DNA of 64,000 nucleotides, from NCBI GenBank assembly GCA_015501055.1, contig JADNYV010000025.1, positions 186,001-250,000 of the forward strand, read 5' to 3'. The stretch's first letter is position 1. The number at the start of each line of letters is the position of its first letter. The position numbers and the translations under genes are program-made. Shown here piece by piece: positions 25,088 through 35,298 of the stretch. The DNA comes from Mucidula mucida (Eukaryota > Basidiomycota > Agaricomycetes > Agaricales > Physalacriaceae). The notes below the pieces were generated by a model. It worked only from the letters and a program-made list of their open reading frames with translations. It did not search any database and was not told the DNA's origin.

Positions 25088-27454
25088 ATGAGCTCGCCCC
25101 CGCCTGAGACGATACTGTCGGCGTCGCCCACTTCGATACGGGGCGGCTCGCCTGTGCGACGTCGGGACAGTGTCAGTCCCAGTGACGAGCGACCTCGGCT
25201 TTCTCCAACACTCGTGCGCTCATACGATCTTAATGACCCAGAGATTAGAGAACGACAACGCACCATGGACGTGGATATGGCCATGCACCTGTCGAGGGCA
25301 CGGCGAGATACCGTGAATGCGTCGCCTGGCTCGTCGCCGTACGAGCACCCAGCCCCTTCCGAAGACACATTTCATCCCATCTCAGCGCTGTCGCCTCACG
25401 AAGAGGAAGAGATGCACATTGCACGGGGAGATGCCGCCATGGTATCCACGGCGGATATCACAGACAGAGATTCGGTGACCACCAAACGGCAGCCGTCATT
25501 CGTCGATCTACGCGGACACATTCATACAGGACAAGACCCAGCGCTTCTGGTCTCTCTAGGCGACACTCGCGAGCATCCTTCCGCCTCTGTCTTTGCCCTA
25601 CCTTCCTACCAGGCGAATGCCTCGCGTTCGCAGTTTGATTTCTCCGTTATGGAGGACTTTGCTGAGGTCGAGAAGACAAATCTTGGAATATCATCGCCCA
25701 CGACCAAGTTTGCCATCCCTCCGCCGCGCGCGTCGGCATCAAAAGCAGCACCAGAGGAGCCCTCGGATGGGCCTTCTGCGTTTACTATCCCCACACCACG
25801 GTCCCGGCAGCGCAAGCTGAGCCAGAGCAACTCTAATCCGCGCATGCGCAAAGGCGCTGGAAAAAAGCTCGCATTGTTCGAGGGCAATGCGGGAATCTTG
25901 CCTTCATCTAGTCCAGGCCGAATGAACATCCTGGGCGGAACGGGCGCGTCTTCTAGCGACGATCTACCCGCGCTAGCCTCGACCGGACCAACCTTTGGCG
26001 TGCACAACACGGGCCATGACCGACCATACCGGTTCTCCTTTTACTCGAACGCCCTCTCCGCTACCATCCACGCGCGTAGCCTTAGCGAGCTACCGGCGGA
26101 AGGCCAAACATTTCGGGACCTTTTCACAGGCCTCAAGTCGCCACAAGAGCCTCCTTCCATGTTCACCAATGCCCGCATTCCCCAACGATCAGCTAGCCAT
26201 GGTTATTTCCCGCACGAGAAAGGTGCACGAGGAGGAAACGATGATTCCGAAGGCTCGACCTGGTGGCTTGACGTACAGAGCCCGACGGATGAGGAAATGA
26301 AGATACTCAGCAAGGTTTGCTACTTCATCTACGGTCGTCACGGTTTCTGAGGTTTCTCTAGGTTTTCAACATCCATCCCCTCACTACGGAAGATATCCAA
26401 ATGGAAGAAATTCGCGAGAAGATTGAGCTTTTCAGGAACTACTATTTGGTTTGTTTCCGTAGCTTCGACCAGGATCAGTACAGCCCCACGTATCTCGAGC
26501 CGCTCAACATGTATATTATAGTGTTCCGGGAAGGTACATTATCGGTAAGCTCTGCTTATCTTTCAAGTCATCCTCCAATAGATTTTGAGTGTGTGTATCT
26601 TACCAGTTTCACTTCCGACCCACGCCGCACCCGCAGAACGTCCGCCGTCGTATTAAGCAGCTCAAGGACTATATCAGCGTCACATCTGACTGGATATCGT
26701 ACGCGCTCATTGACGACATAACAGATGCCTTTGGTCCGCTCATTCAGAGTATCGAGTATGAAGTCGATAGTATAGATGAGCTTGTGCTCATATTGAAAGA
26801 GGCAGAGCAGAGCGATATGTTGCGGAGAATAGGAACATGCAGAAAGAAGGTCATGGGTCTCCTTAGACTCATGGGCAACAAGGCGGACGTTGTGAAGGGT
26901 TTGGCGAAGCGGTGCAATGAGAACTGGCAGGTCGCTCCCACGTCTGATATTGCAAGTGCCATTTTTCTACGTCGTCTTCAACGATTTCTGACATTCCGTT
27001 ACTGTAGGGATTATATCTTTCGGATATTCAGGACCATTTGATTACGATGACGCAGAATCTCAATCATTATGAGAAGATTCTGTCGCGGTCGCACTCGAAT
27101 TATCTCGCGCAGATATCGATTGAGATGACGGACGCGAACAACCAGATTAACGATGTGCTGTCCAAACTCACTGCGCTCGGTACGGTGCTCATCCCGATGA
27201 ATTTGGTGACTGGTGAGACCTTCTTCCGGTTCCAGTGGCGCGCATATTGAACCACGACTCCGATTAGGTCTTTGGGGTATGAACGTCCACGTTCCTGGCG
27301 AGGATGTCCCTGTAGGTGGTCTTTTGTCATCTTGCGCTGATGCTCAATGGTCTGTCGTTAGGGATACGCGTGGTTCATCTCTATCGTGGCGTGTCTGGCC
27401 GCGTTCGCATTGGTTGGGGGGTATTCTACGTACAAATTCATGGTACGGCAATAG
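25088..27454 (+). CDS. CorA-family Mg2+ transporter (Mnr2/Alr type)
   Basis: ATG at 25088 (MSSPPPETILSASPTSIRGG). The first 400 residues are disordered, rich in S, P and charge, as in fungal Mnr2/Alr1. The CorA fold then begins with WWLDVQSPTDEEMKILSKVF, NIHPLTTEDIQMEEIREKIE, LEPLNMYIIVFREGTLSFHF and the long helical stalk (LVLILKEAEQSDMLRRIGTC, GLAKRCNENWQV). It ends with the pore motif GLWGMNVHVPGEDVPG (G-M-N) between two membrane helices, the second being WFISIVACLAAFALVGGY. It moves Mg2+, at the vacuole for Mnr2 or plasma membrane for Alr1. Intron 26952-27007 starts with GC (gcaagt), needed to keep frame. The stop at 27452-27454 follows FMVRQ; splicing at 27442 could instead give a slightly longer C-terminus. 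Confidence 0.9.
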
Positions 27455-27599
27455 ACTTGGCATTGGCATTTACATATCATTAGGGAACCGGTATTGTTTA
27501 CACTCTGGCACAGTTTTAGGACTCACATTCACGTATTTTGAGGGCAAGAAATCAAGGATAAAGACCGTGTAATAGCTGCCAGAGGAGAACGTCACTCAA

Positions 27600-27685
27600 G
27601 CCCCCGTTGTCTAATGGTTATGACGTCAGACTTCTACATGTGTTATGGAATCTGGAGGTTGCGGGTTCGAGTCCCGCCGGGGGTT
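27600..27685 (+). tRNA. tRNA-Arg (anticodon UCU), with a 13-nt intron
   Basis: Clover-leaf by eye: acceptor stem GCCCCCG with CGGGGGT, D-arm GTC/GAC, anticodon stem TCAGA/TCTGG, loop CTTCTAA with anticodon TCT, T-arm GCGGG/CCCGC with the B-box GGTTCGAGTCC. A 13-nt intron (catgtgttatgga) splits the loop after position 37. It ends in discriminator T. A T6 run follows at 27712-27717, likely Pol III terminator. A near-identical copy lies at 39177. Confidence 0.93.
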
Positions 27686-27711
27686 CTACGCGATAAGATG
27701 AAAGTCAGTCC

Positions 27712-27717
27712 TTTTTT
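27712..27717 (+). terminator. Pol III terminator of the first tRNA-Arg
   Basis: T6 run, 27 bases after the 3' end of the tRNA on the same strand. Confidence 0.6.
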
Positions 27718-28194
27718 CCGTGGGACTCGGGCCGAAATGTCCTTGGCGCAGTAAACCTCAAGGCTGTTACATCGATACCGGCCCCCCAGCAGGCTCAGGC
27801 TTCGAAATTGTTAGTAACGGTTTCGATACCGGCCTGTGTGTCAGACACGTGATGTGGCGCAGCGCCATGCTGCCCTCATCCCGCCCTAGTCCCGCCACCC
27901 CTAAGCTCTCTGAGCACTGGCGCACCGGCCCGTGAAGTAGTCACGGGCTGGCACTGAAACCTACCCACCAACCCTTGACAGTCTTAATACCGTATCAATA
28001 CCTCCTTTTAAGCAGGCAGTGCGATGACCACGGCGACAGATTAGGATTGCATTTGCAGCTAGCTATATATTGCTGCGCGTGTCCAAGATTTGAAGACTGG
28101 CTTGAAGGGCGTGTTGTTTATCCTGTTACTATGCAGCCTTGCGGATTCATCAGGATTGGTTGAATTTAGGTGCCTAATCCTAATGTACAGACCT
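27718..28194. other. Intergenic, no gene seen
   Basis: About 480 bases between the first tRNA-Arg and the 3' end of LYS2. Nothing recognised beyond loose similarity of the part directly after the tRNA to the region after the second tRNA-Arg copy (shared gtg-gactcgg-like string). Confidence 0.4.
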
Positions 28195-31100
28195 CTAAGC
28201 TCTTCTCCGACCAGCCACCTCCTCCCCGTCAGCGTCAAAATAGCCCACGCCTTGCAACCAGGCAATACACTTCCTCACGCCCTCCTCCGTAACCGACATG
28301 TTCTCCCACTCTTCCTTACTCGCCAACAACTCTTTGAGAGCCCCCCCTCCCACCGTGGGACTACCCCCAAACAAGCCCTCGAGGACATGGCTAAGCGGCT
28401 CCAGCGGGGTCCTCACCTCCCTCACACGCCTCAAATACTCGTCCAGCGGCACCAGTGGGACACCCACAACCTTGTGGAAATCGTCAAACGACAGTAGACT
28501 CGGCGCCGTCACATCCACGGCGCCCACCGCCTGGCTGCACATCACCGCTCGCACCATAACCCTCGCCGCCGCACGCACATGGACGATGTTCAGAGTTTTG
28601 GTGCAGCAGGCGCGCATCCCAGCTGCCTAGAGGTCTTGATAACGCGCCATATAAAGTCGTCCGTGTTGCAGCGGCCCCCTGGCTGCTCCCCACCAACAAA
28701 ACAGCACCGTACGACGCAACCCGCCATGCCCCGCCCCTGCGCCTCCCGCATCAGCGCCTCGCACACCCACTTGCTCTGCGTATACCCATTACTCGGCGGC
28801 GTCTCGAGTGTCCCAGTGGACGACACAAACACGATGCGTTTGCGTATCTTGATGAGCTCGAGGAGGGAGAGCACGTTTGCGGCGCGCACACGGGTGTAGG
28901 GATGTGTCCAGTGTACAACGGCACCATTGTGCAACAGCACGTCACATGAGGAGACGAGGGCATAGTCTGCTTCAGAGAGTCCGAGCTGGGGGCGCGCCAG
29001 GTCCCCAAACACCAGGTGTAGTTTTGGTGATGGGGAAAGCGATGCTCCTCTTACTAGGCATACCACCTTGGTTATAGTGGGCTCAGCCAGAAGACCTTGG
29101 AGTATGTACCCACCCAGGTATCCCGTCGCGCCAGTGAGGAAGACAGTTTTTGGCGACGATGCAAGCGGGAACGAGGCAGGGATGGATGCCAGGAGACGCG
29201 CAACGTCGGATTTGTAGTCATCCTCGTGCGGAACGTCGCCCTGGATGAACGCTGCACAGCCGCGCACGGTGGACTCGTATACGGCCTTGTACGGGAGTGG
29301 TCTGAATGTAAGGCGGAGGGCGTGGAGGACCTGAGGTGCGAGGATTGAGTGTCCGCCAAGGTCGAGAAAGGGTGTTGTGAGCGGAACACGGAAGCCGAAT
29401 AAAGTGCTCCATATTTCGCGTACTTTTTCCTCGAGCTCGGATCCTTGCTCTTCTTCATACGACGGAGGCGGCCATGTAAGAGCAGGTTTGTCAACTTTGC
29501 CATTGGGATTCAGAGGAAGCGACGGGAGCGATATAAGGTCTGAGAAATGTCAGCGTGCATTTGAAAGAAAAACAAGGAACTCACGGGTAGGAACACTGTA
29601 GGCAGGCAGTCTCTCCTTTAACCACTTGCGCACATCTCCCTTTCCCACGTAATAACTGACCAACATGCCCTCCTTGACGAGCGTTGCAGCAGCTGTGACA
29701 CCGTGACACGCACGAAGCACAACATCCACCTCACCCAACTCGACACGGTATCCCCTTATCTTGACCAAATTGTCCTTGCGGCCCGAACACTCGACATTAC
29801 CATCGGCAAGGTACCGGCCCAGATCACCACTCTTGTACATCCTGTCCCTCGGACCCTTCCACTCGACACGCAGGGTATCAGCAATCGGCTCCGTCCTGAA
29901 CCAGTTGGTCCAAAACTTGTCGCTATCTTCACGCCCAGGTAGCCCTCACTCATGCCCCCACTGCGCACATAAATCTCGCCCACTTCGCCCACGCCACACA
30001 GCCTTTTAGTCGTTGGATTGACAACAAGGAGCTGCACGCCCCTCATGCCCTTCCCCGCGGGAATAACATCCTTCACCTCCGGCATCCCCCCACCCGCCTC
30101 GATAGCATAGTAGGACACCGCCCTCTGGGTCTCTGTACTCCCATACATATTAATAGTCCTCGCATTCGGACACAACCTCCTCACGCGCTCGCAGTCCCCC
30201 TTTGTGAGGATATCCCCCGTCAAAAAGGCATTGGTCAGCGAGGGCATCGTCCCCTCCTCCTCCTGGCTCTGACACATGATCCCCGCCATCCCGGGCGTCA
30301 TATGCGCCGTGGTGATGCCGCACTCTCTCATCCACCTCGAAAGGACGCCGTCTTCACCTCTGTATGTGGCCTCGGAGGGTATGTAGAGTCGCGCTCCAAA
30401 GAAGAGCGGCGTGAAGAGGTCCCTCTGAATTGGGTCGTGCGCGATGCCGCTGAGCATGGCGAACCTTGCCGACCCATTCAACCCAAAGCGGCTGCCTATG
30501 AATGGGTAAAAGGCAGTGAGCGAGTGGTGTCGGCCTTGTACACCCTTGGGCGTGCCAGTGCTCCCGCTTGTGAATGTAAGTGTCGCGATCGAGTCTGGGC
30601 CAATACTGACGGCGTTGTATTCTTCATCTTTGCAGTCCTCCATGACTAGTCCTTCTACTTTGACGACTCGGTCGCCCAGAGCATTCCGCACCTCTTGACA
30701 CACAGTCCCCGCGCGCTTGATGGCGACAAATCCCTTTGGCTGGGCAACGTTGACGTACAGAGCCTGACGAAGAGGTGGGTATGCAGGATCTACAATGCAC
30801 AGACCTGAGGAAGGTTAGAGAAAGCACAAGACAAGGACGACGACTTACTCCACCAGTCATCAGGATACCCAGAGCACATACCAGCATTTCGACGCCACGG
30901 AACGCATATACCATCACCACGTCGCCTTTCTCTATACCCTTCAACCGTCGGGCCAATACCTTTGCAGCACGATCAATGGCCGAGTAGCTATACTCTTTCA
31001 CCTCTTCTCCAGAGTAATCGACGACGCACACCCTCTCCCCAGAAACGCTTTTAAACACATTTGTAATCGCGCCCTGCCACGCACACCACCCCAAGTCCGC

Positions 31101-31669
31101 CGCAGGGTCTGGGAGTGTTGCTTGTGATGCAGTCACTAGTGAAATCTCCATCACCTTGTCTTCGGAAGAGACAACAGCTTGAATCTGTTCAACGAGGAAC
31201 TCCATCCGCGACCGCGCAAACACACGCCCGTCGTACTGCACTTTCACCTCTCCATCCTCTATAAACAAGCCTGTCTGTGCACCGAGCACGCCAATGCCAA
31301 CACCAACACCCTCTCCTCCTTGCTCAAGTAAAACGGCGTTCAACACGTCTTTGAGTGACCATGCGCAGTCGGAAGGAAACGTGACTCGTGCCACGCCCAA
31401 AGGAACGAGAACAGCGACATCCGCATCTCCCGTGAAACGATGGAGCAGGACCAAGAGCGCGGCAGCAACAGACTTTTCTTGATCGTCGTCTTCGAAGAAT
31501 TGGAGATGGCCCGTGTAAGAGTCCCACTCTGTACACGCTTGAGGTGTCTGTGGGTAGTCTGTAGGTAGACGAGTATGCGGAACCTGCTAAACGTTCAATA
31601 TACAAGGGTTTAAACGGAAAGAGTGCTTACAGGCGCTATTTGCGAGTCCTTGTCGCCTTGATTTTGCAT
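28195..31669 (-). CDS. LYS2: L-2-aminoadipate reductase, with two apparent one-base deletions
   Basis: Adenylation, carrier and reductase modules in that order; converts 2-aminoadipate to its semialdehyde in fungal lysine synthesis. ATG at 31669 ([13 protein letters not shown]) then [13 protein letters not shown]. Adenylation domain: [72 protein letters not shown] and [20 protein letters not shown]. The carrier Ser is in [13 protein letters not shown]. The reductase has [31 protein letters not shown] and a YxxxK motif (GYTQSKW). The frame is lost at about 29931-29938 (GYLG then REDSDKFW) and at the A4 run 28596-28599 (CAPA then [13 protein letters not shown]). The stop is at 28195-28197. Fungal Lys2 proteins are about 1400 residues; this is about 1130, and a further 5' exon (STTRAALDE) may exist near 31719-31745. 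Confidence 0.9.
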
Positions 31670-32333
31670 CTATGAAGGCTAATAGTTAGACAGAGTAGAA
31701 CAGAAAAAGAGAAACAACATACCTCATCGAGTGCAGCTCTTGTCGTGGACTGTCAAACATTGGATACTTGTCTCGAAAGCAAGAATAAACCCGAATAATA
31801 CCATTTCAGAATGGTGAGAGCCATTTTCAACCTTAAAGTAGGATCAGCGACAACGAACGACCAATAGTGGACGACCCAACGCACAGTAGAAAGTTTACTG
31901 AGAGCCATGTTGACTGGAGTACGAGCTTGAGCTGAAACGAACAAGCTGCTTGTCCTGTCCCGTACCCAAGAAGGATCCATGCTCCAGCTGCGTACATCTC
32001 TGCTCCGCTTGAAGCGATCGCGTTATCCCGCAAGTTAGTGTCTAAGAAAGCATTTATGGCGTAGCATTCGAAAAGGACAGTGGACGAAATGTGGAAGCGA
32101 CGACGACTGAGTATCCCCAAAGTTGAATCCCGACTTGGCATTCAGGCCGTCTGTCAGTTGACGCGCAAGCTACTCCGCGGATGGAAGTAAAACGCCAGTG
32201 TCAACATAATCCTGAAAGCACGGTGCGACCGGTTCCGAAGAGACGGACAGAAGAGAAAGACCTTTGGGGGCGATCGCATCCCGAGTCGAACTCTAATAAA
32301 TCGCCTTCCTTTCAAGCCGCTCCTTTCCATACC
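31670..32333. other. Divergent region between LYS2 and the aldo-keto reductase
   Basis: About 660 bases between the two starts. It may hold an additional LYS2 5' exon. Otherwise presumed promoters; I see no separate gene. Confidence 0.4.
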
Positions 32334-33176
32334 ATGGCACCCACCCTCACCATCCACTCCACCCTCGCACTTTCCACCAAAAAGACTATCCCTATCCTCG
32401 GCTTTGGCGTCTACCGCAACCCGCCCTCTACATGTGTCGCCTCCGTCCTGCACGCCTTGCGCGCCGGCTACCGGCACATCGACACAGCGCAGTTCTACGA
32501 GAACGAGGCCGCCGTCGGCGAGGCCGTGCGCCTCTCCGGCATCCCCCGCGCCGAGGTGTTCATCACCACGAAAATCCAGTCAAAGGACTTTGACCGCGTG
32601 CCCGAGGCAGTGGACGAGAGCCTCGCCGCGCTCGGAGATGACTCATCGTACATCGACCTGGTGCTGCTCCACGAGCCGTATGGCGGACCAGTAGGCCGAC
32701 GAAAAGCATGGGAGGCGCTGTGTGCGTTGCAAGGCCCAGGTGCGCGTGTCAGAAATATCGGCGTGTCCAATTTTTCGGAACGCCACATCCGCGAGCTGGC
32801 GCCGCTGCCGCTTCCCAGCGTCAACCAGATCGAGCTGCACCCCTTTTGCCAGCACCGCGCGCTCACAGCGTTCTGCGCCGCCCAGGGCATTGTGGTCTCG
32901 GCCTTTTGTCCTCTTGTGAGAGGAATGAGGAACGAGAATAGAGTAGTGAAGGCGATTGTGGAGAAAACGGGGAAGAGTCCAGCACAGGTCATGATAAGGT
33001 GGGCATTGCAGAAAGGATATGTGCCTCTGCCGAAGAGTGAGAAGGAGGACAGGATTAGGGAGAATGCGGACGTCTTTGGAGAGTGGGAGTTGACTGAACA
33101 AGATATGCAAAGGTTGGATGCATTGGATGAGGGTAAGAAGGGCAGTATTAGCTGGTGGCCGTATGATGAAGAGTAG
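32334..33176 (+). CDS. Aldo-keto reductase
   Basis: Single exon, 280 residues, ATG at 32334 (MAPTLTIHSTLALSTKKTIP). Blocks in the usual order: ILGFGVYRNPP, RAGYRHIDTAQFYENEAAVG (catalytic D and Y), EVFITTKIQS (catalytic K), IDLVLLHEPYG (catalytic H), RVRNIGVSNFSERHIREL (GVSNF), VNQIELHPFCQH, and the NADPH-binding end ALQKGYVPLPKSEKEDRIRE. The protein is NADPH-dependent and cytosolic; it reduces carbonyl compounds, but the substrate is not predictable. Uninterrupted by introns, which sets it apart from most neighbours, and with a C- and G-rich codon pattern. The three prime part (about 32900 onward) is less GC-rich than the 5' part. Confidence 0.92.
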   Translation: MAPTLTIHSTLALSTKKTIPILGFGVYRNPPSTCVASVLHALRAGYRHIDTAQFYENEAAVGEAVRLSGIPRAEVFITTKIQSKDFDRVPEAVDESLAALGDDSSYIDLVLLHEPYGGPVGRRKAWEALCALQGPGARVRNIGVSNFSERHIRELAPLPLPSVNQIELHPFCQHRALTAFCAAQGIVVSAFCPLVRGMRNENRVVKAIVEKTGKSPAQVMIRWALQKGYVPLPKSEKEDRIRENADVFGEWELTEQDMQRLDALDEGKKGSISWWPYDEE

Positions 33177-33522
33177 ACGTGATATGTTTTTGTACTGGAA
33201 TTTGTCAATTCGTTTGAGGTAATGCCAGCAGCCATGTAGTCCTTGTCGCCGGTCCACAAGCATACCGCGACGTCGTGGTGGTGGTCTTGCTGAAATAGCA
33301 CTTCCAGAACTCGAATTGAACCTGTGCCGCATATGGCACTGCTACTTTGCTTTCTTCTGACAGCCAAGTGACGACGATGCGAGCAGCGAGGAAGCACCAA
33401 AGTGATTTTACGTTAGCAAGCTTAGCTATTCGAGATGCTGGAGGGCTACAGTGATACAGTCGTTACAGAGACGATGACCTCCAGAATGTGCAGACGGGCG
33501 GTGAGTATCATTGCAGCATCGA
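33177..33522. other. Intergenic, no gene seen
   Basis: About 345 bases between the convergent aldo-keto reductase and the basic protein gene. Nothing recognised. Confidence 0.4.
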
Positions 33523-34312
33523 TTACTGTGGTACCGCCTTGCTCCAATCGTCCCTTTGTTCTACGTTGGACTTCTTGAGCTTCTTATGAGGCCGAACATC
33601 TGGAGACGGAGTTGCTTTCCGTTTACGGGTCTTAGCTACGTCTACTACAGGCAATGTTAGAAAAGAACTAGCAGATTTTGATAAGAGCATACACTGAATG
33701 TTCGCATCGAAGGACGATAGTACCACCTTCTTGGACGACGAGGCCGCGTTGGCTTTAGAAGAAGATGCGGTCGGTGCTGTCCTTGAAGACGATGTCCTCT
33801 TCAAGGTCTTGGACGACGATGTCCTCTTCAAGGTCTTGGACGACGAAGGATTCCGTGTCGGAGATTCCCTGCGCCTCTTACTGGGGCGGGAAGGGATGAG
33901 GGATGATGGTTCGCCCACATCCATGCTGGACAAGCGATTGTCTATCAATCTAGGCCTGCAAGCAAAGTCACCCAAGGAATGGCTGGATTCAGATGAGAAC
34001 TCACAAGGGAGGTGCCCAATATATGCGCGACACATTGTCGATCTCGTCTTCCGAGTCTCCGACGTACTCGATAAGGTGCATATGCTAACAGGCATGGTCA
34101 GAAAATGCATAGGCTGGTTTGAGACAAGAACTCACTGGCTCGACGCGCAAGACCGCGGAAAACGACGCGTCAAAGGACGTGGCGTAGCCCCAGTGTACAA
34201 CCGCGCCGGTGACCAGAGATACAGGCTCGTAGGCAGAGGAGAGACCAACGGCTAGCAAGGCCTCTTGAACAGACGCAAACGAGATGGTGGGGCGTGAACA
34301 AGTCGTGGCGCA
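33523..34312 (-). CDS. Unknown basic, low-complexity (probably nuclear) protein; 5' end uncertain
   Basis: Minus-strand gene in at least three exons: about 34137-34312, 34005-34084 and 33523-33955. The first encodes a fairly conserved-looking part (SVQEALLAVGLSSAYEPVSL, VVHWGYATSFDASFSAVLRV), the second HMHLIEYVGDSEDEIDNVSR then IYWAPPL. The rest is disordered and basic: SKRRRESPTRNPSSS, a 9-residue unit KTLKRTSSS that occurs twice in tandem (27-nt repeat at 33785-33838), then KTRKRKATPSPDVRPHKKLK, with several possible nuclear localisation signals, ending WSKAVPQ. I could not place the start codon; the first exon has no Met, so a further 5' exon must exist. The antisense is also open over part of this region, but the splice junctions and frame agree for the minus strand. 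Confidence 0.5.
33785..33838. repeat. 27-bp tandem duplication inside the basic protein gene
   Basis: Two consecutive copies of a 27-nt unit (one base different at the start) containing gatgtcctcttcaaggtctt. In the protein it doubles the nine-residue unit KTLKRTSSS. Confidence 0.85.
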
Positions 34313-34319
34313 CACCAAT

Positions 34320-35298
34320 CCCCAAGAAAGTGCAATTCACATGTTATTGCGCTCTCATCGCGAGAAGCCTGTCGACTCGCACGTTCTTCGACACTCGCAA
34401 TGATCTCTTTTGCCCGGATTGCGGTAAGAACACGGATGACCCAACGTACAGTCGCGAACCTGCAGATACCTGCTTAAGGTCGACTGGCCTCTAAACAGAT
34501 CCGCAACTACAACATAAGATCCTCGTCGTTCATCGTACATCCAAGGTCGCGAATCTTTCCCTTGTTCACGATTTCTTCATTCACTGGTTCCTCCGTTATT
34601 CGCAATGAAATCAGAGGACGGTGAACGCGGGCGCAGGGAGTATGTTGTCTGGGTCGTGAAGGTCCGTGGGGGTCGAATGTCGTGAGATCATATTTCCACT
34701 GAGCTCCTTGAATAGAGCGCTTGTGCGAAATTGGCCCCGCCAAGCGTGCCCCGAGATAGAGAGTATTCCGTGGAGTAGATTTTCGTCGAAAAATGAAAAT
34801 GACATGGTGCTCAAGAGCAGGACGTACGAGGGCAACAGTAAATTTCTGGCACCTTCCGGTAATTTCCCTTGTCCTGTTTTGGCGGTATGCCTACAGATGT
34901 GGGCGAGATTGTAGAAGATATACGGATGTGCAGCTGAGCGGTGGGGGAAGGAAGACCATTAAGGCTATGGTTAGGGTCCGCTTGGCTTGAATTTTACAGA
35001 CGATCTGTAAAAATGAAGCCAAAATTTGCCTGGCGTCGCGTCGTGCTGGACTTGGCTTTCGCAAAATCGCATCACTACAGAAGGCAAGCTGAATTCACAC
35101 AAAACATAACCTTCAGATTCAGAAAGTGCAAATAGGACAGATGTGGCGTCGAATACAATTGCACTCATGAAGTTGGTGCGGCCTTCCTCCGTCGCTCTAT
35201 AAAACCGATAACCAGATTCATGTTGACTATCTAAATTCAAGGATTACTCGAAGGATAATGTTACTACATATCTACAAACACAACCGGAATACAGCTCA
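34320..35298. other. Intergenic with possible missing 5' exon; no gene called
   Basis: About 980 bases between the basic protein gene and the 3' end of ITC1. An upstream exon of the basic protein gene may lie here. A TATAAAA on the plus strand at about 35198-35204 has no gene behind it that I can see. Confidence 0.35.

Noticed and set aside
33698..34255. Plus-strand 185-codon frame with acidic repeats
   Set aside because: It is the antisense of the basic protein; splice sites and conserved-looking exons agree on the minus strand.
35198..35204. TATA box on the plus strand
   Set aside because: No gene follows; it lies before the 3' end of the oppositely oriented ITC1 gene.
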